A DNA stretch of 64,000 nt from Euryarchaeota archaeon UBA463 (GTDB taxonomy: Archaea > Thermoplasmatota > Poseidoniia > Poseidoniales > Thalassarchaeaceae), in contig DAOI01000024.1 of the NCBI GenBank assembly GCA_002501805.1, forward strand, positions 43,993 to 107,992, read 5' to 3'. This document shows positions 55,446-64,000 of the stretch, in pieces; positions within the stretch are counted from its first letter, which is position 1; every line of letters begins with the position of its first letter. The notes beneath the pieces are model-generated. The model had not been told where the DNA came from. It did no database searches and worked only from the letters and a program-made list of their open reading frames with translations. The position numbers and the translations under genes were made by a program.

Positions 55446-56501
55446 TTAGGCCCTTTCCTTACTCCTAGTATCGCTCTCCAGACGGAAAATAATCCCAATG
55501 CATATGATTACTCCAATAAATGAGATTTGCAGATTCCAGCTAGAAGATACTAGCAAAAGGAAGAACATAGCCAGATAGTATAGGGAGAAGAAGAACGATC
55601 TTGCCGCTGTAGGCATTCTTCCTTTGTCGTCTAATCCCTCGTTGATATCTATCCTCCATACCGTCGATGCATACCATCCGCTCAGGAGAAAGCAACTCCA
55701 TCTTAGTACGTTAAACGATGTGTCATTGTCAACAAGATGGCCATTGGCAATAGGGGCATACAAAGAGACTACCATCAATGCGACTGAATATATTTTCATT
55801 TCTAGCATGGTCCGGGATTTACCTTTGACATTGGGCATCATCGGAACTCCAACTTCCCCATATTCCTTTGATTTGTATAGTGCTAAAGCCCAGAAGTGAG
55901 GGGGAGTCCACAAGAATATTACGAAGAACATCAGCCATGGCATCATACTCCCAATTTCAGTAACTGATTCAAACATTGACTGAAGTGAATCTGTTGATAT
56001 CTCCAGAGATTGCTCCGAAGCAGACCACCCAACAAGTGGAGGCGTTGAACCCGCGATACCTCCAATTACAATATTCTGGGGACTTGTTCTTTTCAGCCAT
56101 ATGCTGTATACAAAGACATAGAACATTACGCTAAAAGAAGCCCAAAAAGCCGCAACTGGATTAGCCATCACATACAGCCACAAAGTCCCTATCAGGGACA
56201 TTACGATTCCAAATAAAAGAGCAGATAAGGGCTGTATTTCACCAGCAGGGATGGGTCTATTAGCAGTTCTAGCCATCAAGGGATCTATATCTCTGTCATA
56301 CCACATATTGATTGAATTCGCACCTCCAGCCGTGAGGTATCCCCCAATCAACACTACAACGATCGTTCTTGCCGTATTACCAGATAGCCCCCCTGCCTCA
56401 AGCAGGTCATGAGCCATCACTGAGCAAATCCCGGTTATCTGAAGTAGGATGACCACGCCCGGCTTAGTTAGGGTGAAGTAACTGGCTAATTTTCCGTTCA
56501 T
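55446..56501 (-). CDS. ctaB: Protoheme IX farnesyltransferase (heme O synthase)
   Basis: About 351 residues from ATG 56501. It converts heme b to heme O by adding a farnesyl group from farnesyl diphosphate, the first step toward heme A for terminal oxidases. The substrate motif NMWYDRDIDPLMARTANRPIPAG contains the D-x-x-x-D site, and about nine hydrophobic segments span the protein. The start overlaps the ctaA stop by four nucleotides (ATGA), which explains why the longer reading to 56570, mostly within ctaA, is rejected. Expressed with ctaA and rpoK. Confidence 0.95.
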   Translation of the reverse strand: MNGKLASYFTLTKPGVVILLQITGICSVMAHDLLEAGGLSGNTARTIVVVLIGGYLTAGGANSINMWYDRDIDPLMARTANRPIPAGEIQPLSALLFGIVMSLIGTLWLYVMANPVAAFWASFSVMFYVFVYSIWLKRTSPQNIVIGGIAGSTPPLVGWSASEQSLEISTDSLQSMFESVTEIGSMMPWLMFFVIFLWTPPHFWALALYKSKEYGEVGVPMMPNVKGKSRTMLEMKIYSVALMVVSLYAPIANGHLVDNDTSFNVLRWSCFLLSGWYASTVWRIDINEGLDDKGRMPTAARSFFFSLYYLAMFFLLLVSSSWNLQISFIGVIICIGIIFRLESDTRSKERA

Positions 56502-57643
56502 CCATCCACCTTGGGCCCGACAATAATCTTGGCCCGTCCGGAGGAGGAAATAATGGTAACTCCCAACCAAGCGGTTGCTAAGATAGTAAATGATACCGTT
56601 GCAACCATTAGGTGCGCCAGAGATAGATATTCAGAAAAGCTTCCAGAGTCCCATGAGAGAATGTATGTCGCTCCGAGTAAGCCATTTCCAAAGTAAGTCG
56701 CTGTAGAGCCCCATATCCAATTTCTTAGCACGACCCCACTCTGGCCATGCTCACATTCCTTCCATATTTTGTAGGAGGATACTGCCATCATCAAGCCTAC
56801 TACCCCAACCAACCATCTATGGATGATTTGTGATTGCAACTCCCAGTCATCTACATCCTGAATTAATTGGCCATTGCATAGTGGCCAAGATTCTAACATT
56901 CCGCCGACCCCACAACCATAGTTGGCCCCAGGAGTAGTGGAAACATAAACTCCTGAAAATAGGGTGACTAGTGTCGAGAAAGAAAGAACTCCAATCCATT
57001 TCCTCCACTTCACACCAACCAATGGATCGAAGTTAATCCAATTCGGTAAATCCTCCTCATCTCTGCGAATTTCTATCCAGAGCCAAATGAGTGAAATCAT
57101 GAATGCTAGTGCTGATCCGAGATGGATTGCCACGCTCCAGTTTTCGTTATCGAATTTCACGGTCAGCCAGCCTATGGCTCCTTGCCATAGGATAAGGGCT
57201 AATGTCAAGGAAGAAACCCCTCTAACTCGGGGAGAGTTCCAAAAGTCCCTTCTCACCAGGAACCAATTTAAAATTACTAGAGGACCTACAAATGCTCCAG
57301 CTAGTAACCTGTGGAACCACTCAGTGAAAATCTCAAAAGTTGTATACCTATGTCCAGAACCCCTTGAATCAGCCTCATCAGGATTTTCATCCCACCACTC
57401 GCCCTGTTCCTCTTCTGAGATATCAAAGCCAAATGTTCCGAAACATGTGGGCCAGTCTGGACATGATTCTCCTGCGTCATATATCCTTATCATTCCTCCC
57501 ATGGCAATTACCATGATTGTCAAAACGATGAGGACCTCAGTAGCCCTCTTGGGACTTACTGGTATGGGCTCAGTAGCCGCCCCAAGTGCAGTCAGATTAT
57601 CACCTTTCGAGAATTCACTCTTCCTTAAGGTGGGGGTCCACAT
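56498..57643 (-). CDS. ctaA: Heme A synthase (COX15/CtaA)
   Basis: A 381-residue membrane enzyme that oxidises the C8 methyl of heme O to a formyl group, making heme A. It has eight hydrophobic segments. The family hallmarks are [17 protein letters not shown] (paired cysteines facing the outside), the heme-ligand histidines in [10 protein letters not shown] and IHLGSALAF, and the second-half IIHRWLVG and SLAHLMVA. Residues 1-30 are a soluble extension that overlaps rpoK by 29 nt. The cluster order rpoK-ctaA-ctaB suggests one transcript. Its presence implies an aa3-type oxidase in the organism. Confidence 0.95.
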   Translation of the reverse strand: MWTPTLRKSEFSKGDNLTALGAATEPIPVSPKRATEVLIVLTIMVIAMGGMIRIYDAGESCPDWPTCFGTFGFDISEEEQGEWWDENPDEADSRGSGHRYTTFEIFTEWFHRLLAGAFVGPLVILNWFLVRRDFWNSPRVRGVSSLTLALILWQGAIGWLTVKFDNENWSVAIHLGSALAFMISLIWLWIEIRRDEEDLPNWINFDPLVGVKWRKWIGVLSFSTLVTLFSGVYVSTTPGANYGCGVGGMLESWPLCNGQLIQDVDDWELQSQIIHRWLVGVVGLMMAVSSYKIWKECEHGQSGVVLRNWIWGSTATYFGNGLLGATYILSWDSGSFSEYLSLAHLMVATVSFTILATAWLGVTIISSSGRAKIIVGPKVDG

Positions 57644-57902
57644 CTATAGGTATGCGTTCTTGCTCGTACTCCAGGGTAGCAATCTTCATCGGATCTAAAA
57701 CAACTCTCTCTTTGGCTTCATCGACGCCGTAAAGTTGTATTAGCTCATCACTGAACTTTTCTCTGAGCTCGTCTTCTGTGACATACAAGGGGGCACCCAT
57801 GCTAATCTGAAGAGCTCTAGCGCCTATTATTCGGGCCTTCTCAAATCTTGTGTGGTGTCTAACAGGCTTAACCATCGGGCGACCGACCCGCGACTCCCAC
57901 AT
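57615..57902 (-). CDS. rpoK: DNA-directed RNA polymerase subunit K (Rpo6)
   Basis: A 95-residue omega-like subunit that helps assemble and stabilise RNA polymerase. [21 protein letters not shown] is the family signature (omega motif), and the C-terminal [17 protein letters not shown] is typical of archaeal Rpo6. ATG 57902 is used; M10 (57875) is an alternative and is closer to the usual family start. It is the first gene of a minus-strand unit with ctaA and ctaB, an unusual partnership for a polymerase subunit. Confidence 0.93.
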   Translation of the reverse strand: MWESRVGRPMVKPVRHHTRFEKARIIGARALQISMGAPLYVTEDELREKFSDELIQLYGVDEAKERVVLDPMKIATLEYEQERIPIDVDPHLKEE

Positions 57903-57946
57903 AAGGGCTGTGACTCTGATTACCAGCAGATAATTGGCATAAAGCC

Positions 57947-59107
57947 CTAATTAGAATCCACCAACATTGCTACTGCATTGCCTCCGCCTAGGCATATTGT
58001 AACGATTCCACTCTTATGCCCTCCCCTCTTCATAGCATTGACTAGAGTCATCAAACATCTAGTGCCTGTAGCTCCCAAAGGGTGACCGATAGAAATAGCT
58101 CCCCCATGAACATTGAACCGATCATCCGGAATCTGGAAATATTTCTTGATTGAGCATGAAGCCGAAGCAAAAGCCTCATTGTGTTCGTATAAATCGACAT
58201 CCCCTGCCTCTAATCCATTCCTATGGAGTAACTCCTCCACGGCAGGAATTGGGGCCGACATGACTCTTCCTGGCTCGACCCCCGAGGTCGTGTAGTCAAC
58301 AATTCTAGCTAAAATGGGCAAGCCCATCCTGTTGGCCACAGTCTCAGACATCACTAAAACTGCTGATGCACCATCGGAAATCTGACTAGCGTTACCTGCG
58401 GTAACTTGCCCTTCTTCGTCGAAAACAGGTTTCAGGGACTCAAGACTCTCCATATCTGCATCATGTCTTATCCCTTCGTCCTGTGATAGATCTTTCATTA
58501 CCAGACACTCTGTCTCAATCCATCCATTTTCCCACGCTTCGGAGCTTAATCGATGAGAACGGAGCGAGTAAGAGTCAGACTCCCGTCTCGAAATTTCGAA
58601 TTCTCTGGCACAGGTCTCACCTGTATTGCCCATAAGCTCCCCAGAGTATGAGTCGACTAGGCCGTCATGAGAGAGTATCGAAACCAATGATTCGAAGGGC
58701 ACACTATCTCCCCTTCTCGCATTACGAACAAATCTAGGGGCATTTGTCATAGACTCCATCCCCCCAGCGACTACAATGTCGGAGACTCCCGCTCTGATCT
58801 CCGTTGCGGCAATCATCACAGCCTTCAGGCTTGATCCGCATACTTTGTTTATAGTGGTACAGGGAGTTGTAACCGGCAAACCCGCTCCCAATGCAACTTG
58901 TCTAGCCGGAGCCTGTCCAGAGCCTGCTTGTAGTACCTGCCCAATGTATACCTGGTCAATCAAACCGCTTTCAGCATCAATTCCAGTTCTGGTCAGAAGC
59001 TCACTGACTGCCATGATTCCCAATTCAACGGCACTGTATGCAGAAAGAGCCCCCCGGAACTTACCGAAGGGCGTTCTCGCATAACCGCATATGACTGCAT
59101 CGGGCAT
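57947..59107 (-). CDS. Thiolase (acetyl-CoA acetyltransferase-like)
   Basis: A 386-residue enzyme of the thiolase superfamily. The acylated cysteine is C90 in [14 protein letters not shown], the NEAFA motif is present near residue 310, the catalytic His lies in [16 protein letters not shown] and the second Cys in [25 protein letters not shown] fits degradative or biosynthetic thiolases. It could make acetoacetyl-CoA from two acetyl-CoA or run the last step of fatty-acid beta-oxidation. Canonical mevalonate-pathway archaeal thiolases are shorter and more diverged, so a role in beta-oxidation is quite possible. Start ATG 59107. Confidence 0.9.
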   Translation of the reverse strand: MPDAVICGYARTPFGKFRGALSAYSAVELGIMAVSELLTRTGIDAESGLIDQVYIGQVLQAGSGQAPARQVALGAGLPVTTPCTTINKVCGSSLKAVMIAATEIRAGVSDIVVAGGMESMTNAPRFVRNARRGDSVPFESLVSILSHDGLVDSYSGELMGNTGETCAREFEISRRESDSYSLRSHRLSSEAWENGWIETECLVMKDLSQDEGIRHDADMESLESLKPVFDEEGQVTAGNASQISDGASAVLVMSETVANRMGLPILARIVDYTTSGVEPGRVMSAPIPAVEELLHRNGLEAGDVDLYEHNEAFASASCSIKKYFQIPDDRFNVHGGAISIGHPLGATGTRCLMTLVNAMKRGGHKSGIVTICLGGGNAVAMLVDSN

Positions 59108-59165
59108 AGATGTCCCAGTGCACTACTAGACTTCAAAGGTCCGATTGGATGTACTCATAGATACA

Positions 59166-60221
59166 TCATTTAGAAGAGTTGTAACCATAGAAATCTGAGT
59201 TCCTTAGATCCGGCCTTGACTCCGGCTTTAGCAGAATTGTTCTCACAGACCAGAGGTCTTTGAACACCCTATATTGGGACGTTGCATCTAGATAGTCTAC
59301 CCCACTAGTTCCCCCAGTACCTATTCTTCTGCCCATTATCCTCTCAACCATTCTCGCATGTGAGTGACGCCACTTAACCATGGATTCTTCGAGCTCGACA
59401 ATTGCATCTACTAGCTTTCTCGGCCAAGTTAATAATGGCAGTTCTCGGTATGATTCTATGAAAAGAAGACCCGCCCTAGATCTGCTGATTTTACCTTCAG
59501 GTTTCAGAAATGAGATTGCCCCCTCATGGGCTGCGTTCATCCTCGCTGCCATCATCTCAGATGACTTTGAAGCTAAATCGCATATTTCTCTGTGAGCTTC
59601 TAGGTGAGAATTAATGTAATCCGAAACCGCTTCTTCATCATTCTCGGAGCCATATAATGAGCCCATAATTGGTGTTCTTTCTATCCAGTTCATGAGTGAT
59701 TCAACCAAGCTCGGTAAAGCCATGACACTCTCTAGACGCTCAAGAATTTCCTTTTTGGCTTCCCCGTTGTCTACCATCTTCCTGAACGAATCTAATGGAT
59801 CAATACCTCCAAATCTGTCAGAATTCTCTAGCCCCAAGAGAATTTCAAACTCCCTCATCTGATATGACTCAAATCCAGATGCGGTACCCAAGCCATCTCT
59901 GAATGCTAGAAATCCCTGAGGAGTCAATGTTTCTAGTACTGTCCATTGACTGGCCATCAGTCTGAAAATCTCAGTAGTTCTTCCCAGATGATCAACCGCC
60001 ACCGGTATCTGATCCTCTGGAACTGGAACCTGGCTGAGAACATCCCTTACATCAGTAAGCTCTCTGATAATTTGTTTGAACCAAAGCTCGAAAGTCTGAT
60101 GGACGATTATGAAATGCATCTCATCTGAGCTTATACCACGATCCTCTCCCTGTAGCTTGAGAAGCTCCCTAAGATTGAGGTATTCTGAGTAGGTCCAGTT
60201 TCGGTTCCCTGCCCCAGCCAT
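59166..60221 (-). CDS. kynA: Tryptophan 2,3-dioxygenase
   Basis: A 351-residue heme dioxygenase that opens the indole ring of tryptophan to N-formylkynurenine using O2. The N-terminal HFIIVHQTFELWFKQI contains the substrate-pocket His41, and RHSHARMVERIMGRRIGTGGTSGVDYL (positions 285-311, quoted here only for its motifs) includes the proximal heme His and the GTGG turn. The SYQMREFEILLG segment holds the substrate-carboxylate Arg. This enzyme starts the kynurenine pathway. Neither kynurenine formamidase nor kynureninase is visible in the window. A TATA-like CTTGAA/TTCAAG lies about 25 nt upstream of the ATG at 60221. Confidence 0.95.
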   Translation of the reverse strand: MAGAGNRNWTYSEYLNLRELLKLQGEDRGISSDEMHFIIVHQTFELWFKQIIRELTDVRDVLSQVPVPEDQIPVAVDHLGRTTEIFRLMASQWTVLETLTPQGFLAFRDGLGTASGFESYQMREFEILLGLENSDRFGGIDPLDSFRKMVDNGEAKKEILERLESVMALPSLVESLMNWIERTPIMGSLYGSENDEEAVSDYINSHLEAHREICDLASKSSEMMAARMNAAHEGAISFLKPEGKISRSRAGLLFIESYRELPLLTWPRKLVDAIVELEESMVKWRHSHARMVERIMGRRIGTGGTSGVDYLDATSQYRVFKDLWSVRTILLKPESRPDLRNSDFYGYNSSK

Positions 60222-60242
60222 GCATTCTGCTAAACGTTCCCG

Positions 60243-60248
60243 CTTGAA
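60243..60248 (-). promoter_or_regulatory. TATA-like box for kynA
   Basis: On the minus strand TTCAAG is centred about 25 nt before the ATG at 60221, the same spacing as at other putative leaderless starts. Confidence 0.38.
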
Positions 60249-60289
60249 GTATTGTCGCTAGATACGAGGATAATTTATCATAGAATCCT

Positions 60290-60295
60290 CTAAAT
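60290..60295 (+). promoter_or_regulatory. TATA-like box for the GNAT gene
   Basis: CTAAAT is centred about 25 nt before the GTG at 60318, which supports GTG as the start and a leaderless transcript. Confidence 0.4.
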
Positions 60296-60317
60296 CTATC
60301 CATAGTAGCAGGAATAT

Positions 60318-60905
60318 GTGGATGAAGGAGAAAACGACGTGGGAGGCGGTCTTACTAGACCTAGCTCCCTGCTCACAGTAGATAACCAACTGAGCCTTTC
60401 GATAATATCCTTATCCGATGCCAGAGAAATTTTCAAAGTAGTAGATGAAAACAGAATCTACCTGAGAAAAACACTTCCTTGGTTGGATGAGGTGAATAGT
60501 CTGGATGAGCAGATTTCCTATATTTCTCACTGTATTTCAGATTATGAACTGCACAAGGGAATAATGTACTCAATCCTATTTGATGGAGATATAATTGGTA
60601 CAATGGGGCTGAATTCCATAGATTATGAAAACAGGAGTTGTGGTGTGGGATACTGGGTATCTGAGGAGTTCGCAGGAAAAGGAATAGCAACTCGTTGTTG
60701 CTCCAGACTCATAGATCACTGCTTCGATGATCTCAATCTACATCGATTTGTTCTTGAAGCATCTGTCGAGAATATTGCCAGTTGTAGAGTTGCTGAGAAG
60801 CTAGGTCTGCGACTTGAGGGCGTAACCAAGGACAGGGAATGGCTCTATGACAGATTTCTCGATGCCAATCTTTACGCTGTTACAAAGCCTGAGTGGGGCA
60901 ACTGA
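60318..60905 (+). CDS. GNAT acetyltransferase, RimJ/RimL-like
   Basis: A 195-residue acetyl-CoA-dependent N-acetyltransferase. The VDENRIYLRKTLPWLDEV segment and GYWVSEEFAGKGIATRCC, with the Q/R-x-x-G-x-G/A CoA-binding loop, place it with enzymes that acetylate ribosomal protein N termini or serine (RimJ/RimL/YdaF). The C-terminal LHRFVLEASVENIASCRVAEKLGL is typical. The substrate could be a ribosomal protein, an amino acid or an antibiotic. The start is a GTG whose TATA spacing is right; the acceptor is unknown. Confidence 0.9.
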   Translation: MDEGENDVGGGLTRPSSLLTVDNQLSLSIISLSDAREIFKVVDENRIYLRKTLPWLDEVNSLDEQISYISHCISDYELHKGIMYSILFDGDIIGTMGLNSIDYENRSCGVGYWVSEEFAGKGIATRCCSRLIDHCFDDLNLHRFVLEASVENIASCRVAEKLGLRLEGVTKDREWLYDRFLDANLYAVTKPEWGN

Positions 60906-60913
60906 AAATCTCC

Positions 60914-63049
60914 CTAGCCCTTTCTTAGGAGGCCGTGATCCTCAATTGAGCAATTCCCAGGAGGGAGTACGGAAAGGACATCGTCTTGTGATAGGCCAGT
61001 GGCCTTTGAAATCGAATTAGCGATATTTTCTTTCTTATCTCTACCTGGAATAACCCTGGCCCATCTTCCGAAATAATTCGATATAGCTTCAACAGTACCT
61101 ATCACGGGGAGGGGGACTCCATTTACCACTCCCATTCCTATTCCTAGCTCTAGGGGTAAGTCTCTGTACCAGTGCCTCTGGCCCCTGACAACGAAAGCGC
61201 CCCTGCCAAGCGACTCCCCACTCTCCGTCTTCTTCGAGACCTGGCTAGGTCTGACATGAAATGCAGTAGCGGCAGCCCCTCCGCTCCCCCATGCTCTAGA
61301 CCAGCAAACGGCGATTTGAGAAGCCTCCTTGAGTATGGAATCAGGAAGCTCCCGGGCATCATCTGGGCCATCCAAATTCTGCGATATTTGTAGCGAGCAA
61401 ACTCCATCTGGAATATGTTCAGATGCCGACCTGAATTCCATCCCCTCTCTAATCTTCAAAATGCAAGAAGGAGCACCGTGTAAGTCTGCGTGAATATACA
61501 GGTCCTTGGATCCCAAGTGCTTCTTTACCGCTGCGTCATTTCCTTTGGCGTCCCTTCCTCCAACAATAATCCGGCCATCTGAAAGAATTCCCCATCTGTA
61601 TTTCTCGAACCAAAACCTTCTACTTCTTTTGATTGCTCTGAGCTTCCCTCCAGCCGCATCTTTGGCGGCCTTCTTCTCCTCCTTTTCCTGTGCCTCGACC
61701 GTCCTCTTTAGTGCGATCTCAGCACCCGATGCCTTGTCCTTCTGAGTCCTTCCAGTCTCGAAATATCTCTGTGCGTTCTGATGAACCGTCTTATCCACTT
61801 CTAGAGTTACACTGGTCCCCGGCTCTCCCTCTTCATCGGGAAGATAGGCAAGTATTGTCCTTTTCTTAGGATTAATTCTCCCTATCCAATCAACGCCTTG
61901 AGAAATTTCGATTACCTCCTGCCAGCTTGTCCTCGATACAGCCTGATTGAATTGAGTGATAATTGAGTTTACATGCTCCCAGTTTTCCTGAATAGATTTC
62001 CCAAGCTCCTGTGAAACAGATGCTTTCTGGATGAAGCCTTCTATTGCCCTCTTCTGCTGTTCGGCCCTTCTCTCTAGCTTAGCTTGTGACTGTTTTTGGG
62101 TAGTTCCCTCCTCAATTAGCTTCTCTTCTTCTCTTCTAATGAATCCCGCAGAGTCATGCTCTCCAAAGACTGTATCGAGAGCTTCTGAGAGAGAGCCCAT
62201 CTCGATATAGGGGTACTCATCCATATTTTTCAACCAGATAGGAGAGATAAGTACCGCTCCGCTAGGACTTTCATTCTCGATCCCATCTTGAGATGATTTC
62301 CAATTCTCTATGCTACTGGCGTCATCGACCCATAGAATGCACCCATCTCCTTCCTCAAGCTCATGCATCATGGACTCAATAGAGTCTAGAAGCGAGATTC
62401 TTTGTTCATCATCCAGTGAAGAGGCTGAAAGATCTTCTGATAGTCCCGCCTTCGAACAAATAGCCGCTCCATAGACACGGCCTACATTCAGTCTAGATGC
62501 AACAGTCCTAATGATGTCACTATCGCTCTCTCCAATAATTTCATCAAGCTTAGCCCTGTCAAGATCACGAGGATCCAAAGAAGCAGGAGGGGGAGTATAT
62601 CTAACTCCTTTCTTCAATGTTCTACTAGCATACTTAGCATGAGTCAAGGGCTGTATAATCACCCCCTCATCGTCTAAAAGAAGTATATTTCCATCCCTGA
62701 ATAGCTCTATCACAAGTGACATCTTTCCTCTGCCGTGCTCGAACTCCAATGATAGAACCCTGTCGAACCCAAATTGCGAGACTCCAATGAATCTGGAGTT
62801 CCCAAGATGCTTCCTGAGTATCATTGCGAATTGAGATGGATTAGGAGGCATTGGCCTATCCCTAGAAGAGCAGTAAATCCTCTTACCTCTGACAATGATG
62901 AGATCCCTATTTGGAAGCCCCTTCTTACTCATCCTCAAAACAATCTGCTCATAGTGGGGTTGATACGACTTTCTTACCCTGGATCCTACCATCTCTCCGA
63001 GTTCGCGAACCGTCCTGGCGACTTCGAACGATGAGGTCTGCTCGCGCAT
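60914..63049 (-). CDS. rqcH: RqcH/NFACT ribosome-associated quality-control protein
   Basis: A 711-residue NFACT protein (NEMF/Tae2/RqcH family) that binds stalled large ribosomal subunits and adds a C-terminal tail, often alanine, to the trapped peptide. The N-terminal NFACT-N domain carries the FDRVLSLEF segment with the DR pair (D96, R97) needed for tailing in the bacterial homologue. A long central region rich in E, K, R and Q (residues ~320-370 and 430-480) is likely coiled coil. The NFACT-R domain follows with VGGRDAKGNDAAVKKHLG and YIHADLHGAPSCILK. Start ATG 63049. It is convergent with the GNAT gene, 8 nt away. Confidence 0.94.
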   Translation of the reverse strand: MREQTSSFEVARTVRELGEMVGSRVRKSYQPHYEQIVLRMSKKGLPNRDLIIVRGKRIYCSSRDRPMPPNPSQFAMILRKHLGNSRFIGVSQFGFDRVLSLEFEHGRGKMSLVIELFRDGNILLLDDEGVIIQPLTHAKYASRTLKKGVRYTPPPASLDPRDLDRAKLDEIIGESDSDIIRTVASRLNVGRVYGAAICSKAGLSEDLSASSLDDEQRISLLDSIESMMHELEEGDGCILWVDDASSIENWKSSQDGIENESPSGAVLISPIWLKNMDEYPYIEMGSLSEALDTVFGEHDSAGFIRREEEKLIEEGTTQKQSQAKLERRAEQQKRAIEGFIQKASVSQELGKSIQENWEHVNSIITQFNQAVSRTSWQEVIEISQGVDWIGRINPKKRTILAYLPDEEGEPGTSVTLEVDKTVHQNAQRYFETGRTQKDKASGAEIALKRTVEAQEKEEKKAAKDAAGGKLRAIKRSRRFWFEKYRWGILSDGRIIVGGRDAKGNDAAVKKHLGSKDLYIHADLHGAPSCILKIREGMEFRSASEHIPDGVCSLQISQNLDGPDDARELPDSILKEASQIAVCWSRAWGSGGAAATAFHVRPSQVSKKTESGESLGRGAFVVRGQRHWYRDLPLELGIGMGVVNGVPLPVIGTVEAISNYFGRWARVIPGRDKKENIANSISKATGLSQDDVLSVLPPGNCSIEDHGLLRKG

Positions 63050-63107
63050 TCTATCAGTTGCGCGTCATAGGCCCACTTCATCAGCCAATCGCTTATTTTG
63101 CTACCAA

Positions 63108-63998
63108 TCACTCCAATGACTGGAAATCATTGATGTCACTGATTACATCTGCCTCATGGGCGTACTGATTTGAAGGGACCTCGATGAACTTACAATCAGG
63201 TATCCTGTCAACAATGCCCATGGCCTTGTCCATTCCATGTAGCTTGTCAGAGTATGCTGTCATTACAGCACAAGGGAAAGAAATCCCTTCCAGATTCTCA
63301 GGAAGTGAATATCTGATTAGCGATCTAGCTGAGAGATGCATCTTCTGGAGATCCTGCGAAAGAAGAGCCCTTCTGTATCTAATTCTCTGACCCTCCTCTT
63401 TCACTTTCCTCTCAACTGCCCATACAGCTAAGCGAACAATCATCGAATACATGAATCTAGGTAGAGGCATAATTATCATCGCTCTAGCCCAAATTGGAAA
63501 TTTGAATTCCGAGTTAGGTGCTAGGAGTATCGAGCTCCTACCCGATAGCCTCCCAAGGCTGAAAGCGTCGATTAAGATCGTTGACCCCAAGGAAGATGAG
63601 AACCAGTCAATATCAGTGCTATCCAATTCATAGAATCTCAGGACTTCCGCCAAGTCAGAAGATAGTTTTTCGACACTGAAGTCTGACTTGGAAATCTTCT
63701 TACTAATTTCTGAGCTACCTTTCTCTCTGGTCTCAATGTAAAATATCGTCCTTTCCGCGGACCACTTGGATATCAGGGGGCGCCATCCCTCAAACACTGA
63801 ACCCCATCCTGCTACAAAAACTACCACAGGCCTATTTACTGACTCAGTCGGCCTCCAAGTTATGACCCTCAGACTAACTCCGTCATCTACCGAGACCCAC
63901 TCCTCAGAGACTTCAGAACCAGGAAACTCAGGAGCTCCAGACCAGTAAGAATCCATGTTAGAACTACCGTCCTCTTCCGCCACCGCCGGACCTGCCAC
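63108..63998 (-). CDS. Alpha/beta-hydrolase fold protein, probably a lipase/esterase-like enzyme
   Basis: About 296 residues from a GTG at 63998, which is only 2 nt from the window edge; ATG 63956 is a better internal candidate. VVVFVAGWGSVFEGW (oxyanion-type loop), the strand-turn-helix IDWFSSSLGSTILIDA with a probable nucleophile Ser, and a final H in YAHEADVI point to an alpha/beta-hydrolase. The nucleophile motif reads S-S-S-L-G, which departs from the usual G-x-S-x-G in its first position. No signal peptide is visible. It is the last gene on the minus strand, so the upstream start may lie outside the window. Confidence 0.7.
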   Translation of the reverse strand: MAGPAVAEEDGSSNMDSYWSGAPEFPGSEVSEEWVSVDDGVSLRVITWRPTESVNRPVVVFVAGWGSVFEGWRPLISKWSAERTIFYIETREKGSSEISKKISKSDFSVEKLSSDLAEVLRFYELDSTDIDWFSSSLGSTILIDAFSLGRLSGRSSILLAPNSEFKFPIWARAMIIMPLPRFMYSMIVRLAVWAVERKVKEEGQRIRYRRALLSQDLQKMHLSARSLIRYSLPENLEGISFPCAVMTAYSDKLHGMDKAMGIVDRIPDCKFIEVPSNQYAHEADVISDINDFQSLE

Positions 63999-64000
63999 CG

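Noticed and set aside
56501..56570. N-terminal extension of ctaB
   Set aside because: The region is inside ctaA and the ATGA overlap at 56498-56501 gives a typical coupled start.

Overview
This window looks like part of a chromosome from a marine planktonic euryarchaeon, most likely Marine Group II (Poseidoniales, Thermoplasmatota). That placement is inferred from gene content, not from a marker tree. The archaeal signal is clear: RadA, Hel308, a Cgi121-like KEOPS subunit, RNA polymerase subunit K, Taw1 and Taw2 (wybutosine tRNA modification), an archaeal NFACT/RqcH protein, an initiator tRNA-Met with an A1:U72 pair, and TATA-like boxes about 25 nt upstream of start codons, as expected for leaderless archaeal mRNAs. 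Mixed in is the bacterial-type or aerobic repertoire of surface-ocean archaea: UvrC, oligoribonuclease, heme A synthesis (CtaA/CtaB), tryptophan 2,3-dioxygenase, an AlkB-type alkane hydroxylase, a thiolase, and several large secreted or membrane-anchored proteins including two subtilases.

Layout. 1-1627: two divergent GT4 glycosyltransferases, the first cut by the window edge. 1692-6965: an ABC module of two different ATPases flanking one very large double-FtsX permease with an N-terminal DUF805 domain. 6956-9699: taw1, two YbjQ-family proteins and a small membrane protein, all on the minus strand. 9801-14180: guaB, msrA (no standard start codon), alkB-like and two membrane proteins on the plus strand. 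14154-17635: MFS transporter, oligoribonuclease, JAMM protease and taw2. 17694-27170: a secreted surface protein, uvrC, a wHTH-STAND ATPase, a membrane-anchored subtilase and two stand-alone Lrp-type ligand domains. 27170-35590: a 1547-aa beta-helix surface protein, GT2 and GT4 glycosyltransferases, an AI-2E family permease and a thiamine pyrophosphokinase-like protein. 35595-40706: an M29-like protein lacking expected metal ligands, a membrane-tethered wHTH regulator, a cold-shock protein, a 69-aa protein and a beta-propeller lipoprotein. 40726-43401: pyrC, initiator tRNA-Met and radA. 43426-48897: M3 peptidase, cgi121, hel308 and a hotdog thioesterase. 48921-54052: an M14/aspartoacylase-like protein and a kexin-like protease with four equally spaced calcium-motif units. 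54111-60221: a DRE-TIM acyltransferase, ctaB-ctaA-rpoK, thiolase and tryptophan dioxygenase. 60318-63998: GNAT acetyltransferase, rqcH and an alpha/beta hydrolase.

Together the genes fit an aerobic heterotroph that breaks down proteins and possibly lipids or alkanes outside or at the cell surface, decorates its surface with glycans, and respires through a heme-A oxidase. The genome is compact: many genes overlap by 1-29 nt, including at convergent 3' ends, and no gene-free stretch exceeds about 140 nt. No CRISPR array, insertion sequence, prophage or rRNA was seen.
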